Assembly (NCBI RefSeq): GCF_007680605.1
Contig: NZ_VEIO01000011.1
Span: 1-64,000 of the forward strand
Origin: Paenibacillus xylanexedens
Lineage (GTDB): Bacteria; Bacillota; Bacilli; Paenibacillales; Paenibacillaceae
DNA: 64,000 bases
Reading direction: 5' to 3'
The translations under genes and the position numbers were made by a program. The notes under the pieces are model-generated. The model did no database searches and was not told the origin of the DNA. It was given only the letters and a program-made list of their open reading frames with translations. Shown here piece after piece: positions 16,573-25,578 of the stretch (its first letter is position 1; each line of letters starts with the position of its first letter).

Positions 16573-18969
16573 ATGAGAAAGTCAGTGCAAAACAAGTTTT
16601 CATGGATATCTCGTCCAATGAAATTCTTTTTGATTGTTGTGTTAACACTGGGTATGGCGAATAACGTTTATTTCTCAGGAAAAGCACATGCTTCAGTCGG
16701 AATAGATTTTGTCGGTGGTGATCCAGATTATCCCCTTCATGGAAAACTCACTGCAACAACATTCCACTTAAAAGTGAAGTTAACGGAAAGTGCACGTTTA
16801 TATTACATTGTTAAAGAGGCAGACTGGCTTAGTGAGAGACCAGATCTAGCCGTAATTAAAGATGAAGCGATAAGAGAAGGTACGTATATAGATTTGTTAG
16901 CAGATGAAGAGGGTAATCTCTATTTCAATCACCTGCAACCCTCTACAGATCACTTTGTATACTTTACGACTGACGGACCGGATAACGAATTGATTGACCT
17001 AGGTGGTGAACATTTTCAGACTAGCGCAGGCTCACCGGTTACTCCTTCCCATGTAAAGGCCGTTGCTGGTGATGCTCAAGCGAAGATAAGCTGGGGTTCA
17101 GACTCTTCCGTTACGGATGCTGTTTATATGTATCAAGGTTCCAAAGAGCCAATTGATCCTGATAGCTGGATTGATATTACAAGTATGTTAGACGGTGAAA
17201 AGGTCATCCATGGTTTGACGAATGGATTGCCTTATGTTTTTGCAGTTAAATCTACATTCAACGATGATCATACCCAGTCCGATTATGTCGTTTCTAACGT
17301 AATCACACCTGGTTTGCCTGCTACACCTGCGGCCCTTACTGCGCAGACTACGAATGGACAAGTTCAGCTGAACTGGAATAGTGTACCTGATGTAGACGGG
17401 TACGTTGTATATATGTATCAGGGCAGCAGTGCACCACAAGATTCTGAGAGTTGGACTAAAGTAGCAGGACCAATGAGTGCATTGCAGTATACTGTTTCAA
17501 ATCTAACAAGCGGTCTGCCTTATGTATTTGCTGTTCGATCTTCAAGCAGCGCGGGAATGTCAAAGTTTAAAGTATCCGCATCGGTAACACCGCAATCTCC
17601 TGGAAATAGTGGGGGAGAAGTTGTTGTGACACCTTCTCCATCACCATCTTCCTCTTCACCTTCATCACCGGTTTCATCGACTCCACAGAAGGAGATTATT
17701 AAAGTCGATGTGGCAAATGGCGAGCTGGCCTCCACAATTGATTCCTTGGAAATCAGCCGGACTCGTGGAACAGATGGTACGATAAAAGACGAACTTGGAT
17801 TAAATCCAGGTAAAGCACAGTCGGTTATTGATCAGTTGAAGAAAACCGGCTCGCGTACAGCTGTTGTTCTGATTCCAGATGCGAAAGATGAAGTCTCTCA
17901 GTGGGACGTGAAACTAGCGCTGGAATCGACTAAGTTGTTCACTGAACAAGGAATCGAGTTGGTTATTTCCAATCCAAACGTGAAAGTAACCATTCCTGCC
18001 ACCTCTATGAAGGACAGAACAGATGATGTATATTTCCGTCTCGTGCCTGTAAAGAAACAGGAGACACGTCTGGCTATCGAACAAAGATTGCTGGCTAACG
18101 AGACGATTACTCAATTCGCCGGCACCAAAGACATTCAGGTGTTGGGGCGTCCGATGACGATTGAAACGAATCTGCAAAGCCGTCCTGTAACGCTTGTCCT
18201 GCCAGTAGACAGCAAACAGCTTGCAGGTGTGAAACCAGCGGATTTTGGCGTGTATATCGAACACAGCAATGGAACAAAAGAGCTGGTACACGGTAAAGTA
18301 GTGACATTGAATAAAGATAATAACCAGCAAGGGATCGAGATAAATGTGGATCAGTTCAGTACCTTTTCCGTGGTACGGGTCAAAGACTGGGCTGATGACA
18401 CGGCAAAAGCCAAACCTTATATTCGGGGATATGCAGATGGTCGTTTCCAACCGGAGTGGTTCGTAACACGTGCCGAGATGGCGTTACTCATTACGCGTGT
18501 AACAGGCACTGTGGAGTCTGAGAGTAACGCATCATTTACTGATGTTAGAGCTGGCCACTGGGCTTATGACAGTATCTCTGCTGCTACTCAAGCCGGTTAC
18601 TTCACAGGTTACGCAGACGGTAGCTTCAAACCGGGGCAAGGAATTACACGAGCAGAGATGGCGAGCGTATTACAACATTTGCTGAAAGCTGAACAAGCAG
18701 TGACATCCGAAGCAACAACTGCATTCACGGATGTGAAGCAACACTGGGCACAGGAGGCGATCGCTCGGCTTGATGCTGCAGGAGTTCTTACAGGATATAC
18801 GGATGGTACCTTCCGTCCTGAGAAACTGGTATCGCGTGCTGAGGCAGTGACTATGATCAATAAATTGATTGGTCTTCAACCTGCAGCAACAGCGCTAAAA
18901 TCCTGGTCGGACGTACCTGATACCCATTGGGCTTACCAAGCGATTCAGGCCGCATCCATAAAGGATTGA
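16573..18969 (+). CDS. Secreted S-layer homology (SLH) protein with fibronectin type III-like domains
   Basis: A 798-residue surface protein. A signal peptide ends near AHA-S (residue about 41). A beta-sandwich region and two domains resembling fibronectin type III follow (about 155-350; each contains YMYQGS and GLPYVFAV). Next come a Pro/Ser linker (about 355-375), a central domain of unknown type, and SLH units near the C-terminus (GYADGRFQPEWFVTRAEM, GYADGSFKPGQGITRAEM, GYTDGTFRPEKLVSRAEA). SLH domains anchor proteins to pyruvylated cell-wall polymer. After the third RAE motif the next unit ends abruptly at WAYQAIQAASIKD, followed by a terminator. Confidence 0.9.
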   Translation: MRKSVQNKFSWISRPMKFFLIVVLTLGMANNVYFSGKAHASVGIDFVGGDPDYPLHGKLTATTFHLKVKLTESARLYYIVKEADWLSERPDLAVIKDEAIREGTYIDLLADEEGNLYFNHLQPSTDHFVYFTTDGPDNELIDLGGEHFQTSAGSPVTPSHVKAVAGDAQAKISWGSDSSVTDAVYMYQGSKEPIDPDSWIDITSMLDGEKVIHGLTNGLPYVFAVKSTFNDDHTQSDYVVSNVITPGLPATPAALTAQTTNGQVQLNWNSVPDVDGYVVYMYQGSSAPQDSESWTKVAGPMSALQYTVSNLTSGLPYVFAVRSSSSAGMSKFKVSASVTPQSPGNSGGEVVVTPSPSPSSSSPSSPVSSTPQKEIIKVDVANGELASTIDSLEISRTRGTDGTIKDELGLNPGKAQSVIDQLKKTGSRTAVVLIPDAKDEVSQWDVKLALESTKLFTEQGIELVISNPNVKVTIPATSMKDRTDDVYFRLVPVKKQETRLAIEQRLLANETITQFAGTKDIQVLGRPMTIETNLQSRPVTLVLPVDSKQLAGVKPADFGVYIEHSNGTKELVHGKVVTLNKDNNQQGIEINVDQFSTFSVVRVKDWADDTAKAKPYIRGYADGRFQPEWFVTRAEMALLITRVTGTVESESNASFTDVRAGHWAYDSISAATQAGYFTGYADGSFKPGQGITRAEMASVLQHLLKAEQAVTSEATTAFTDVKQHWAQEAIARLDAAGVLTGYTDGTFRPEKLVSRAEAVTMINKLIGLQPAATALKSWSDVPDTHWAYQAIQAASIKD

Positions 18970-18984
18970 CGACCAGCACGTTTC

Positions 18985-19028
18985 AAAGAGATATCTTTCA
19001 GTCTTTGACTGGAGATATCTCTTTTTAT
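18985..19028 (+). terminator. Terminator after the SLH protein gene
   Basis: The arms AGAGATATCT and AGATATCTCT enclose a loop of about 16 bases and are followed by TTTTTATATTT. Confidence 0.75.
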
Positions 19029-19049
19029 ATTTGCTGGAGCCAGACTACA

Positions 19050-20348
19050 TTAATAAGGCGGCCACAGCAGCTTGCGCGCGGTTTCGTACCGTTCTGCGAC
19101 AGCAGGCCAGTAGACGACATTCCACCAGTCTTCGATGTACTTTTTGCGTTCGTTTTGATGCTTGAGATAGTAGGCGTGCTCCCATACATCCAGTGGCAGG
19201 AGTGGAACGATATCCGATTGGGACAGATTCTGATGTTTTTCAGCTTGCAAAATTTCCAAGCGGTGAGCTCGCGGACTCCAGACCAGCATTGCCCAGCCGC
19301 TACCTTCCACCTTGTTAGCTGCCTCGGTAAATTGATTTTTGAATGCTTCATAGCTGCCAAAATCACGTTTGATCTGCTCGGCAAGCATTCCGGCAGGCTT
19401 GCCGCCGCCTGCCGGGTTCATAATGGTCCAGAAGATGGTATGCAGATAATGTCCTGCTCCATTAAAGGCTAGCTCACGCTCCCAGTGTTTGATGAGTTCA
19501 AAATTATTCTTTTTTCGGGATTCCGCGAGTTTCTTCTCCGCAACGTTCAAACCGTCCACGTAGGACTGATGGTGCTTGTCATGATGAATGCGCATCGTCA
19601 GCTCATCAATGTGCGGCTCCAGCGCATTATATGCGTAAGGGAGGGGAGGTAACGTGTGCCCGCCAATGGGAACCGGCTTTTCTCTTACCGGGGCAGAAGC
19701 AGGCAGCGTTTCGGCAGGAGCCGTACCACCTGTTGATGGTTGGAGTGACGACGATTGTACCTGTGCAGATGCGGCAAGGGAACCATTGGCATTGGTTTGC
19801 CCGGCAGAAGTAGTCTGTAATTCCGTTGCTTCTAGACGTGTGTCCTGGGCGACCTTGAAGTTAATGTTGTGTAGTGTATTCTCTAGCAACATCGATGGTG
19901 CCGGTTCTGTTTCACGCAAAATGCCGGGCTGGCTCAGCGTTTCTAATACCCCCAGGAAATACTCTGATTCTCGGATGACATGCAAGATGAAGGTTCGAGC
20001 AAGTGGGACCGCACGCACCGCTGCACTTTGCTCCAGCATGATATAAAGCTGCTTGATAAACTCTTTGGACTGATGCTTTGCTGTCTGGACGAGTTGATCG
20101 ATACTTCGCATGATATAGGGGGCAGGCGGCTGGGTTGCAGGCAACAGCTGTTTTATCAACTGATTTGCCACTCGCTCACTGTTCGCAAAGGCTGCTTCCC
20201 ATTCCTCCAGAAGTTTAACGTAGGAGGGCTCAAGGTCCGGAACCAGTGTGCGAATGATGAGCGTGTGTTCTTTCTCTTGCTCTTTCCAGAAACGGATTTC
20301 TTCCAGCGTCCGTAGAGGAAGCAGATGGCCGTATCCATCGCAGTTCAT
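19050..20348 (-). CDS. DUF2935-like domain fused to Fe/Mn superoxide dismutase
   Basis: A 432-residue protein. Residues of about 5-145 are helical and resemble DUF2935 (EEIRFWKEQEKEHTLIIRTL, repeated in weaker form). Residues of about 165-230 are a Ser/Thr/Pro linker. Residues of about 232-432 are a full SOD domain with ligands in MRIHHDKHHQSYVDGLN, GAGHYLHTIFW and DVWEHAYYLKHQNERKKY. The SOD part is more divergent than SodA at 8453 and resembles Bacillus SodF in having an N-terminal extension. The ATG is preceded by GGAGG at about 11 bases. Function of the first domain is unknown; a metal-carrying helical bundle is possible. Confidence 0.88.
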   Translation of the reverse strand: MNCDGYGHLLPLRTLEEIRFWKEQEKEHTLIIRTLVPDLEPSYVKLLEEWEAAFANSERVANQLIKQLLPATQPPAPYIMRSIDQLVQTAKHQSKEFIKQLYIMLEQSAAVRAVPLARTFILHVIRESEYFLGVLETLSQPGILRETEPAPSMLLENTLHNINFKVAQDTRLEATELQTTSAGQTNANGSLAASAQVQSSSLQPSTGGTAPAETLPASAPVREKPVPIGGHTLPPLPYAYNALEPHIDELTMRIHHDKHHQSYVDGLNVAEKKLAESRKKNNFELIKHWERELAFNGAGHYLHTIFWTIMNPAGGGKPAGMLAEQIKRDFGSYEAFKNQFTEAANKVEGSGWAMLVWSPRAHRLEILQAEKHQNLSQSDIVPLLPLDVWEHAYYLKHQNERKKYIEDWWNVVYWPAVAERYETARKLLWPPY

Positions 20349-20445
20349 ATGTGTTATACCTCCAATCTTTCAGATCATTTCTTCGTCCAATTACCTTTGC
20401 TCTGTCTCAACAGTGTATTCTTGGGACGCATTGTCCTATGTGTAT

Positions 20446-20474
20446 AAAAAAAGAGCCCCGGAGGGCTCTAAATA
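20446..20474 (-). terminator. Terminator of the alpha/beta hydrolase gene
   Basis: The arms AGAGCCC and GGGCTCT with a CGGA loop are flanked on the left by an A-run, so the T-run follows the stem on the minus strand, downstream of the hydrolase stop codon. Confidence 0.75.
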
Positions 20475-20521
20475 CATCGAAATGTTGTATATCATTTGGA
20501 TTGGTGGACTAAATTAGCTTA

Positions 20522-21541
20522 TTACTTCCGGTTTTGCTGCACATCCTCACTGCTTGTCTTCGTCACATGACTAAGGAAAATCGAAACGCGGCGCAGATAT
20601 TCCTTTGGATGCTCCCGGAAGATCAGTTCATGATGCGCTCCTTGCACAATCCATTCTTCTGAATAGGGATTCGTCTGATTAGCGGCAAGTTGTTCAGCAA
20701 TCGGATAAGGGGCCTTCTCATCTTCTGTACCGTGAATAAAGAAGATCGGGAACGGATAGTCCTTTTTCTTCACTTCCTGATACGGGATTTGCTGCAAGCC
20801 GGTACCGTTCAAGATCGGGAAGAGCAACTTCATAATCTCGAGCGTAGGCTGACGCGGCAGATTGATCTGATTATGAATGTTGTGGTACAGCGTATCCGGC
20901 TCCAGTAGGAACGTACTGTCCAGAATCATGGCATCCACTTCTTTGGTTAGCAGTCCGGTTTGCAGAGCCGTTCCCGCTCCCATGGAAAATCCCCAGACGA
21001 CCAGTTCCTGCGCACCGCGCTGTTTAGCAAACTGAATAGCTCCCAGCAATTGCTGAGACTCGGCTTTACCACCTGTTGCTACCGCTCGGTTGACCTGGGA
21101 GGCAAAGCCGTAATCGAACATCACCACGTTAAACCCGAGCTGGTGTGCGTAATGGGCGAGGTCATACATAGGCACCCAGGTTTCCTCCCGATTGGCTCCA
21201 TAACCGTGGCTGAAGATGATGGTTTTGCCTGTATCGGTATTCGCAGGGATATACCAGCCTTGCATGGTTCGACTACCGTCGGCCGCAGGGAATGTAATGT
21301 CCTCATATTTCATGTTTTTGGCCTGCATCGGGTTCGAAAACACCGGTGCGACCGTAGGGTTGGAGAGCACCCATGCAATATAACCGTGTAAGGCAATAAA
21401 ACAAAACAACAGAAAAAATACAACGGAGAGCAGCAACGCTACGACAATATGTTTGAACCGAATCAGCCTCGGTGACAACGAAGAGGGCAGATCGGACACT
21501 TTGGTATGCAGCGGGGCTTCGCTCTGGGATGTCGGATACAT
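20522..21541 (-). CDS. Membrane-anchored alpha/beta hydrolase
   Basis: A 339-residue protein with one transmembrane segment at about residues 33-60 (VVALLLSVVFFLLFCFIALHGYIAWVL) and an outward serine-hydrolase domain. The oxyanion region is IFSHGYGANREETW, the nucleophile lies in VVWGFSMGAGTAL, the Asp in HGTEDEKAPY and the His in GAHHELIF. It resembles the YqkD/YfhR group of Bacillus hydrolases. The substrate is unknown. The ATG at 21541 has AAAGGAGGGG upstream; the longer frame to 21628 lacks a site. It is divergent from the IclR gene. Confidence 0.88.
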   Translation of the reverse strand: MYPTSQSEAPLHTKVSDLPSSLSPRLIRFKHIVVALLLSVVFFLLFCFIALHGYIAWVLSNPTVAPVFSNPMQAKNMKYEDITFPAADGSRTMQGWYIPANTDTGKTIIFSHGYGANREETWVPMYDLAHYAHQLGFNVVMFDYGFASQVNRAVATGGKAESQQLLGAIQFAKQRGAQELVVWGFSMGAGTALQTGLLTKEVDAMILDSTFLLEPDTLYHNIHNQINLPRQPTLEIMKLLFPILNGTGLQQIPYQEVKKKDYPFPIFFIHGTEDEKAPYPIAEQLAANQTNPYSEEWIVQGAHHELIFREHPKEYLRRVSIFLSHVTKTSSEDVQQNRK

Positions 21542-21887
21542 GCACGCCCCTCCTTTGAGTTTCGGTTGAGAATAAATATGGCCAAGATCATAACGATGTG
21601 AAAATAGCATATAGGTGCCTTTAAGCACTTAATCATGACGATGGCATCCTGATGCTAAAGTCATGCTTTTGTTCTTTTGTCTGAAATCGTTCCTATTCTT
21701 TATCGTATGTCCCGATATAGTCAAAGTCAATTGATTGGAGGCATTTGTTACGCAATTGTTATATAGTTCTTAAGATATAGAGGTAACAATTCCATAGTGT
21801 GTAAATTACAGGAGATTACGATGTGCCTATTGGGTATCCTTGTTCATTTTTTTGTTTTCGGATCATCTTCAAAACGGTTCTTTCTGG

Positions 21888-21916
21888 TTTACAGATGAGA
21901 CCGTTTCTCATATAAT
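21888..21916 (+). promoter_or_regulatory. Sigma-A-type promoter of the IclR-family gene
   Basis: TTTACA (21888-21893) and TATAAT (21911-21916) are separated by 17 bp, about 50 bp before the IclR start codon. Confidence 0.75.
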
Positions 21917-21928
21917 TTATGTAACCAA

Positions 21929-21945
21929 GTTTCATGTGATGAAAC
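21929..21945. promoter_or_regulatory. Palindromic operator candidate before the IclR gene
   Basis: GTTTCAT-GTG-ATGAAAC is a perfect 7-base inverted repeat. It begins 13 bp after the -10 box and ends about 4 bp before the GAGGAGGG ribosome binding site, a position fit for autorepression. IclR-family dimers bind palindromes of about this size; the link is inferred. Confidence 0.5.
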
Positions 21946-21964
21946 ATGAGGAGGGCATCATGCC

Positions 21965-22708
21965 ATGGAAGACCGCAAGTTAACCGTCCGGGCTGTAGAA
22001 CGGGCGCTGGATATATTATTATGTTTTACCACGCGCAGTGATCTTGGACTCACCGAAATTGCCAGCCAGATCGGTTTGCACAAAAGTACGGTGCATCGGT
22101 TGATGGCTACACTGGAGGATCGGGGGTTCGTGATACGTGATGCAGCAACCGAAAAGTATCGACTGGGCATTCGGATCTGGGAGCTGTCGGCGCATATGTC
22201 ACGTAGTGACGATCCTGCAATTTTGCTTTTACCTGCAATGGAGAGACTTCGTGATCGCTTGGGCGAGACGGTAAGTCTTTACCTTCGTGACGGCGGTGAA
22301 CGGATTCGGATTCAGGCTGTGCAGAGTGATCAGGCTATTCGGCGGGTTGCGCCTGTAGGGGTCAGGCTGCCGCTTTCCGTAGGCGCTTCCAGCAAAGTGT
22401 TAATGGCATTTGCCGCTGACGAGGATCGGGAGGAACTGATGAATGGCCCGGAATGGCCTGTATTTATCGATCCGGCCGTCTATCTGGCACAGATGGAAGA
22501 CATTCGGGTGAGTGGCTACGCAACCAGTTATGAGGAACGCGAGCCGGGAGCTGCCGCTGTGTCCGTGCCCATTATGGATCGCAGAGGCAACATTGCAGCG
22601 GCGCTTTCCGTGTCCGGACCTGTCAGCAGGCTCTCGCAAGAGACATTACACGAGTACGCACCTGTGTTGAAAGAGGCGGCTGTGCAAATGGGACTTATGT
22701 TGCCTTAG
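21965..22708 (+). CDS. IclR-family transcriptional regulator
   Basis: A 247-residue regulator. The N-terminal winged helix-turn-helix covers about residues 5-65 (ALDILLCFTTRSDLGLTEIASQIGLHKSTVHRLMATLEDRGFV), and the C-terminal IclR effector domain covers about 75-245 (GETVSLYLRDGGERIRIQAVQSDQAIRR, with SVGASSKVLMAF and the closing AALSVSGPVSRLS). The effector is unknown, and no catabolic operon is directly downstream, since the next unit is the TPP-controlled thiC. It may act on itself or on genes outside the window. Confidence 0.92.
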   Translation: MEDRKLTVRAVERALDILLCFTTRSDLGLTEIASQIGLHKSTVHRLMATLEDRGFVIRDAATEKYRLGIRIWELSAHMSRSDDPAILLLPAMERLRDRLGETVSLYLRDGGERIRIQAVQSDQAIRRVAPVGVRLPLSVGASSKVLMAFAADEDREELMNGPEWPVFIDPAVYLAQMEDIRVSGYATSYEEREPGAAAVSVPIMDRRGNIAAALSVSGPVSRLSQETLHEYAPVLKEAAVQMGLMLP

Positions 22709-22878
22709 AGGTGGGCTCTTTGCATGAAGTTTTGCTAGAAGGAATTTCCCCTCTGGAATATTAAGGTTGAATTTCAGCCCAGATTACGCTACTCTGTAAT
22801 GGACGACCCGGCGGGGTCGGTTGTAAATGTTATTTTGCAAGTTGAACAGCGGCTTGATTGTCGCAATACGTTTACGTT

Positions 22879-22973
22879 ACTGGGGGAGTCCGAATTGTCC
22901 GGACTGAGACGGGATCGCATGAGATTCCGGACCCTTTGCACCTGATCTGGATCATACCAGCGTAGGGAAGTAA
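22879..22973 (+). promoter_or_regulatory. TPP riboswitch (THI box) upstream of thiC
   Basis: The conserved aptamer core is plain: GGGGGAGTCC, then GGACTGAGA, then ACCCTTTGCACCTGATCTGG, and ATACCAGCGTAGGGAAGT at the 3' side. The variable arm between the two halves carries a short stem. In Firmicutes, TPP binding to this RNA stops transcription or translation of thiamine genes. The hairpin at 23068 with a T-run fits transcription attenuation. Confidence 0.95.
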
Positions 22974-23067
22974 TCGGCCACATGACCACAAACACCACAG
23001 GCGTTAACCCGGGACCCATGCTGTATTGCAGCGGATGGCCCTAGTTGCGTGTATGGTGATGGACATC

Positions 23068-23097
23068 AGTCGGTTCCTTCGGAACCGGCTTTTTTTA
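23068..23097 (+). terminator. Riboswitch-controlled terminator in the thiC leader
   Basis: The arms CGGTTCC and GGAACCG with a three-base loop are followed by a run of seven T. It lies about 95 bases after the aptamer and 285 bases before thiC, where an attenuator is expected. Confidence 0.75.
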
Positions 23098-23380
23098 TTT
23101 ACAGCGGCAAGCAGAGATTTAGTTGTTGTGTTTCACCATGGCAGTGACGGCACAACAATTGCGGCATATATGCCTGGACTTCTACGTAAAGTGATCTCGT
23201 GTGTTGTGCTTTTGCTGATTGTACATAAAAGTTGTCTCTTGGATCATTCTGGCTGCTTGTGCAGGGTCAATCCTGCTGTGCTTCTGTGCTCTGCTTTTTC
23301 CAGACAGGTGTGGTAAGTCAAAGCTGTCACATTGGTGGACGATATGGGCAAAAGAAGATCACAGAGGAGGAACAGGAGAC

Positions 23381-25201
23381 ATGAGTACACATAAGCAAAC
23401 GGGGCAAGAGACGGTAATGGAGGAAACAGGGCGCAATGGTCATCCGGTGGAAAAGAAAACCGGAGCGGCTGGAGGGGTACAACCCTTCCCAGGCAGCCGC
23501 AAAGTCTACATTCAGGGCTCACGACCGGACATTGCTGTGCCGGAGCGTGAAATTGCCCTTCATGACACGAATACTCCCCAAGGGGTGGAGCATAATGAGC
23601 CGCTGCGTGTCTACGATACGAGCGGCCCGATGACCGATCCCGAATTCCAGATGGACATTCGGAAGGGGCTACCTGCGCTCCGGAATCACTGGATCATGGA
23701 GCGCGGTGACGTTGAAGAATATGAAGGTCGGGCGGTGAAACCTGAAGATAATGGCTTGAAGCCGGGCGGACGGAGAGCCGGGGCAGAGGAGTACCCGGGA
23801 TTCCGCGGGCAACCGTTACGTGCTAAGGCTGGACGGTGCGTCACGCAGATGCATTATGCGCGGCAGGGCTTGATTACGCCGGAGATGGAGTACGCCGCTA
23901 TTCGTGAAGGCGTAGAGCCCGAATTCGTACGGCAGGAGCTGGCGAGCGGCCGTGCGATTCTTCCATCCAACATCAATCACCCGGAGAGTGAGCCGATGCT
24001 GATCGGGCGTCATTTTCACGTGAAAATCAACGCCAACATAGGCAATTCCGCTGTTTCTTCCTCCATCGAGAAGGAGGTGGAGAAGATGACCTGGGCTGTT
24101 CGCTGGGGATCGGATACGGTAATGGATCTCTCCACAGGCAGAGATATTCATACCACACGGGAATGGATCATCCGTAACTCTCCAGTGCCGATCGGTACGG
24201 TGCCGCTCTATCAGGCGCTGGAGAAGGTGAATGGCGAGGCGGAAGCACTCACTTGGGAATTATACCGAGATACGCTGATTGAACAGGCGGAGCAGGGCGT
24301 GGATTATTTTACAATTCATGCGGGTGTGTTGCTGCGATATATTCCGATGACCGCGAAACGGATGACGGGGATTGTGTCACGGGGCGGGTCGATTATGGCG
24401 GCGTGGTGTCTGGCACATCATCAGGAGAACTTTTTGTACACCCATTTTGAAGAAATCTGCGAGATTATGAAAAGGTACGATGTTGCTTTCTCCCTCGGGG
24501 ACGGACTACGTCCAGGTAGCATCTACGACGCCAACGATGAAGCACAGATGGCGGAGCTCGCCACACTTGGGGAATTAACGCAGATTGCATGGAAGCATGA
24601 TGTGCAGGTCATGATTGAAGGGCCGGGGCATGTGCCGATGCATAAGATCAAGGAGAATGTGGATCTGCAGATGGAAATCTGCCAGGAAGCGCCGTTTTAT
24701 ACGCTCGGACCACTGACCACAGACATCGCACCGGGATACGATCATATTACGTCCGCGATTGGGGCAGCGATGATTGGCTGGTTTGGTACGTCTATGCTCT
24801 GCTATGTTACCCCGAAGGAGCATTTGGGGCTTCCGAACAAGGACGATGTGCGTGAAGGGGTTATCGCTTATAAAATAGCCGCCCATGCCGCTGATTTGGC
24901 CAAAGGCCACCCACGCGCCCAGCGCCGGGATGATGCGCTGTCGAAGGCACGCTTCGAGTTCCGCTGGAGAGATCAGTTTAATTTGTCGCTTGACCCGGAA
25001 CGAGCGCTATCCTACCACGATGAGACGTTGCCCGCAGAAGGGGCGAAGGAGGCCCATTTCTGCTCGATGTGCGGGCCGAAGTTCTGCAGTATGCGCATCA
25101 CGCAGGACATCCGTGCCTTTGCCGCAGATCGCGGCCTGAACGACGAGGAAGCCGTTGCCGCCGGGATGCAGGCAAAAGCGGAGGAGTATCGGGCACGGTA
25201 G
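23381..25201 (+). CDS. thiC: Phosphomethylpyrimidine synthase
   Basis: A 606-residue radical SAM enzyme that turns aminoimidazole ribotide into hydroxymethylpyrimidine phosphate for thiamine. It has the ThiC N-terminal domain (KVYIQGSRPDIAVPEREI), the barrel with NANIGNSAVSSSIEKE, FTIHAGVL, GLRPGSIYDANDEAQ and EGPGHVPMHKI, and the C-terminal cluster motif CSMCGPKFCSM. The frame is open back to a TTG at 23219 that would add a hydrophobic leader. No ribosome binding site lies before that, while AGAGGAGG and AGGAG precede ATG at 23381. A strong terminator follows, so the gene is monocistronic under the TPP riboswitch. Confidence 0.97.
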   Translation: MSTHKQTGQETVMEETGRNGHPVEKKTGAAGGVQPFPGSRKVYIQGSRPDIAVPEREIALHDTNTPQGVEHNEPLRVYDTSGPMTDPEFQMDIRKGLPALRNHWIMERGDVEEYEGRAVKPEDNGLKPGGRRAGAEEYPGFRGQPLRAKAGRCVTQMHYARQGLITPEMEYAAIREGVEPEFVRQELASGRAILPSNINHPESEPMLIGRHFHVKINANIGNSAVSSSIEKEVEKMTWAVRWGSDTVMDLSTGRDIHTTREWIIRNSPVPIGTVPLYQALEKVNGEAEALTWELYRDTLIEQAEQGVDYFTIHAGVLLRYIPMTAKRMTGIVSRGGSIMAAWCLAHHQENFLYTHFEEICEIMKRYDVAFSLGDGLRPGSIYDANDEAQMAELATLGELTQIAWKHDVQVMIEGPGHVPMHKIKENVDLQMEICQEAPFYTLGPLTTDIAPGYDHITSAIGAAMIGWFGTSMLCYVTPKEHLGLPNKDDVREGVIAYKIAAHAADLAKGHPRAQRRDDALSKARFEFRWRDQFNLSLDPERALSYHDETLPAEGAKEAHFCSMCGPKFCSMRITQDIRAFAADRGLNDEEAVAAGMQAKAEEYRAR

Positions 25202-25232
25202 GTGAGATTAGAGAATAATAGTGAAGCAATAA

Positions 25233-25277
25233 AAAACAGTTCAGCACTCAGAATGAGTGCTGAACTGTTTTTTTATT
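25233..25277 (+). terminator. Strong terminator after thiC
   Basis: A perfect 16-base-pair stem (AACAGTTCAGCACTCA with its complement) has a GAA loop and is followed by a run of T; A-rich on the left, so it may also work for the minus strand. Confidence 0.95.
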
Positions 25278-25323
25278 TGTAGACTAAATACAGAATGTCT
25301 TTTACGGATATCTATACATTACT

Positions 25324-25467
25324 TTACTTCATTTTACTCCAAATTCTAAACAGAATACCTGCAATGACAAATAGTATGCCGTCCGCTAATTTAAGACTTC
25401 CACCATAGATAAACGCAGAACAGGCCAAGCCTATAATAAACAAAATTAGAATGTATAAGTAACGCAC
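25324..25467 (-). CDS. Small membrane peptide (47 aa), unrecognised
   Basis: Reading the minus strand from GTG at 25467 gives 47 codons: an N-terminal hydrophobic stretch starting MRYLYILILFIIGLACSAFI, then GGSLKLADG, a second hydrophobic stretch ILFVIAGILF, and a basic end RIWSKMK. GAGGAG lies about 10 bases before the start. The two-helix hairpin layout is plausible for a small membrane protein. It follows the secreted protein gene at 25579 by about 110 bp on the same strand and ends before the thiC terminator. It has no known family to me. Confidence 0.6.
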   Translation of the reverse strand: MRYLYILILFIIGLACSAFIYGGSLKLADGILFVIAGILFRIWSKMK

Positions 25468-25578
25468 GAACCTTCACTCCTCTACAATAAATGGAACAGT
25501 GCTTAGCATAGTTTAAGAGTGTGAATAATTAATTCAATTTTATTAATAAGATATAATGATTCTAATACACAAATTCAA

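Noticed and set aside
16573..18969. SLH protein gene as a pseudogene
   Set aside because: The frame is long and intact from signal peptide to SLH region, and a terminator directly follows. The short end alone does not show a broken gene.
23219..23380. N-terminal extension of ThiC with a hydrophobic leader
   Set aside because: The frame is open from TTG at 23219, but there is no ribosome binding site there, ThiC is cytosolic, and a strong site precedes ATG at 23381.
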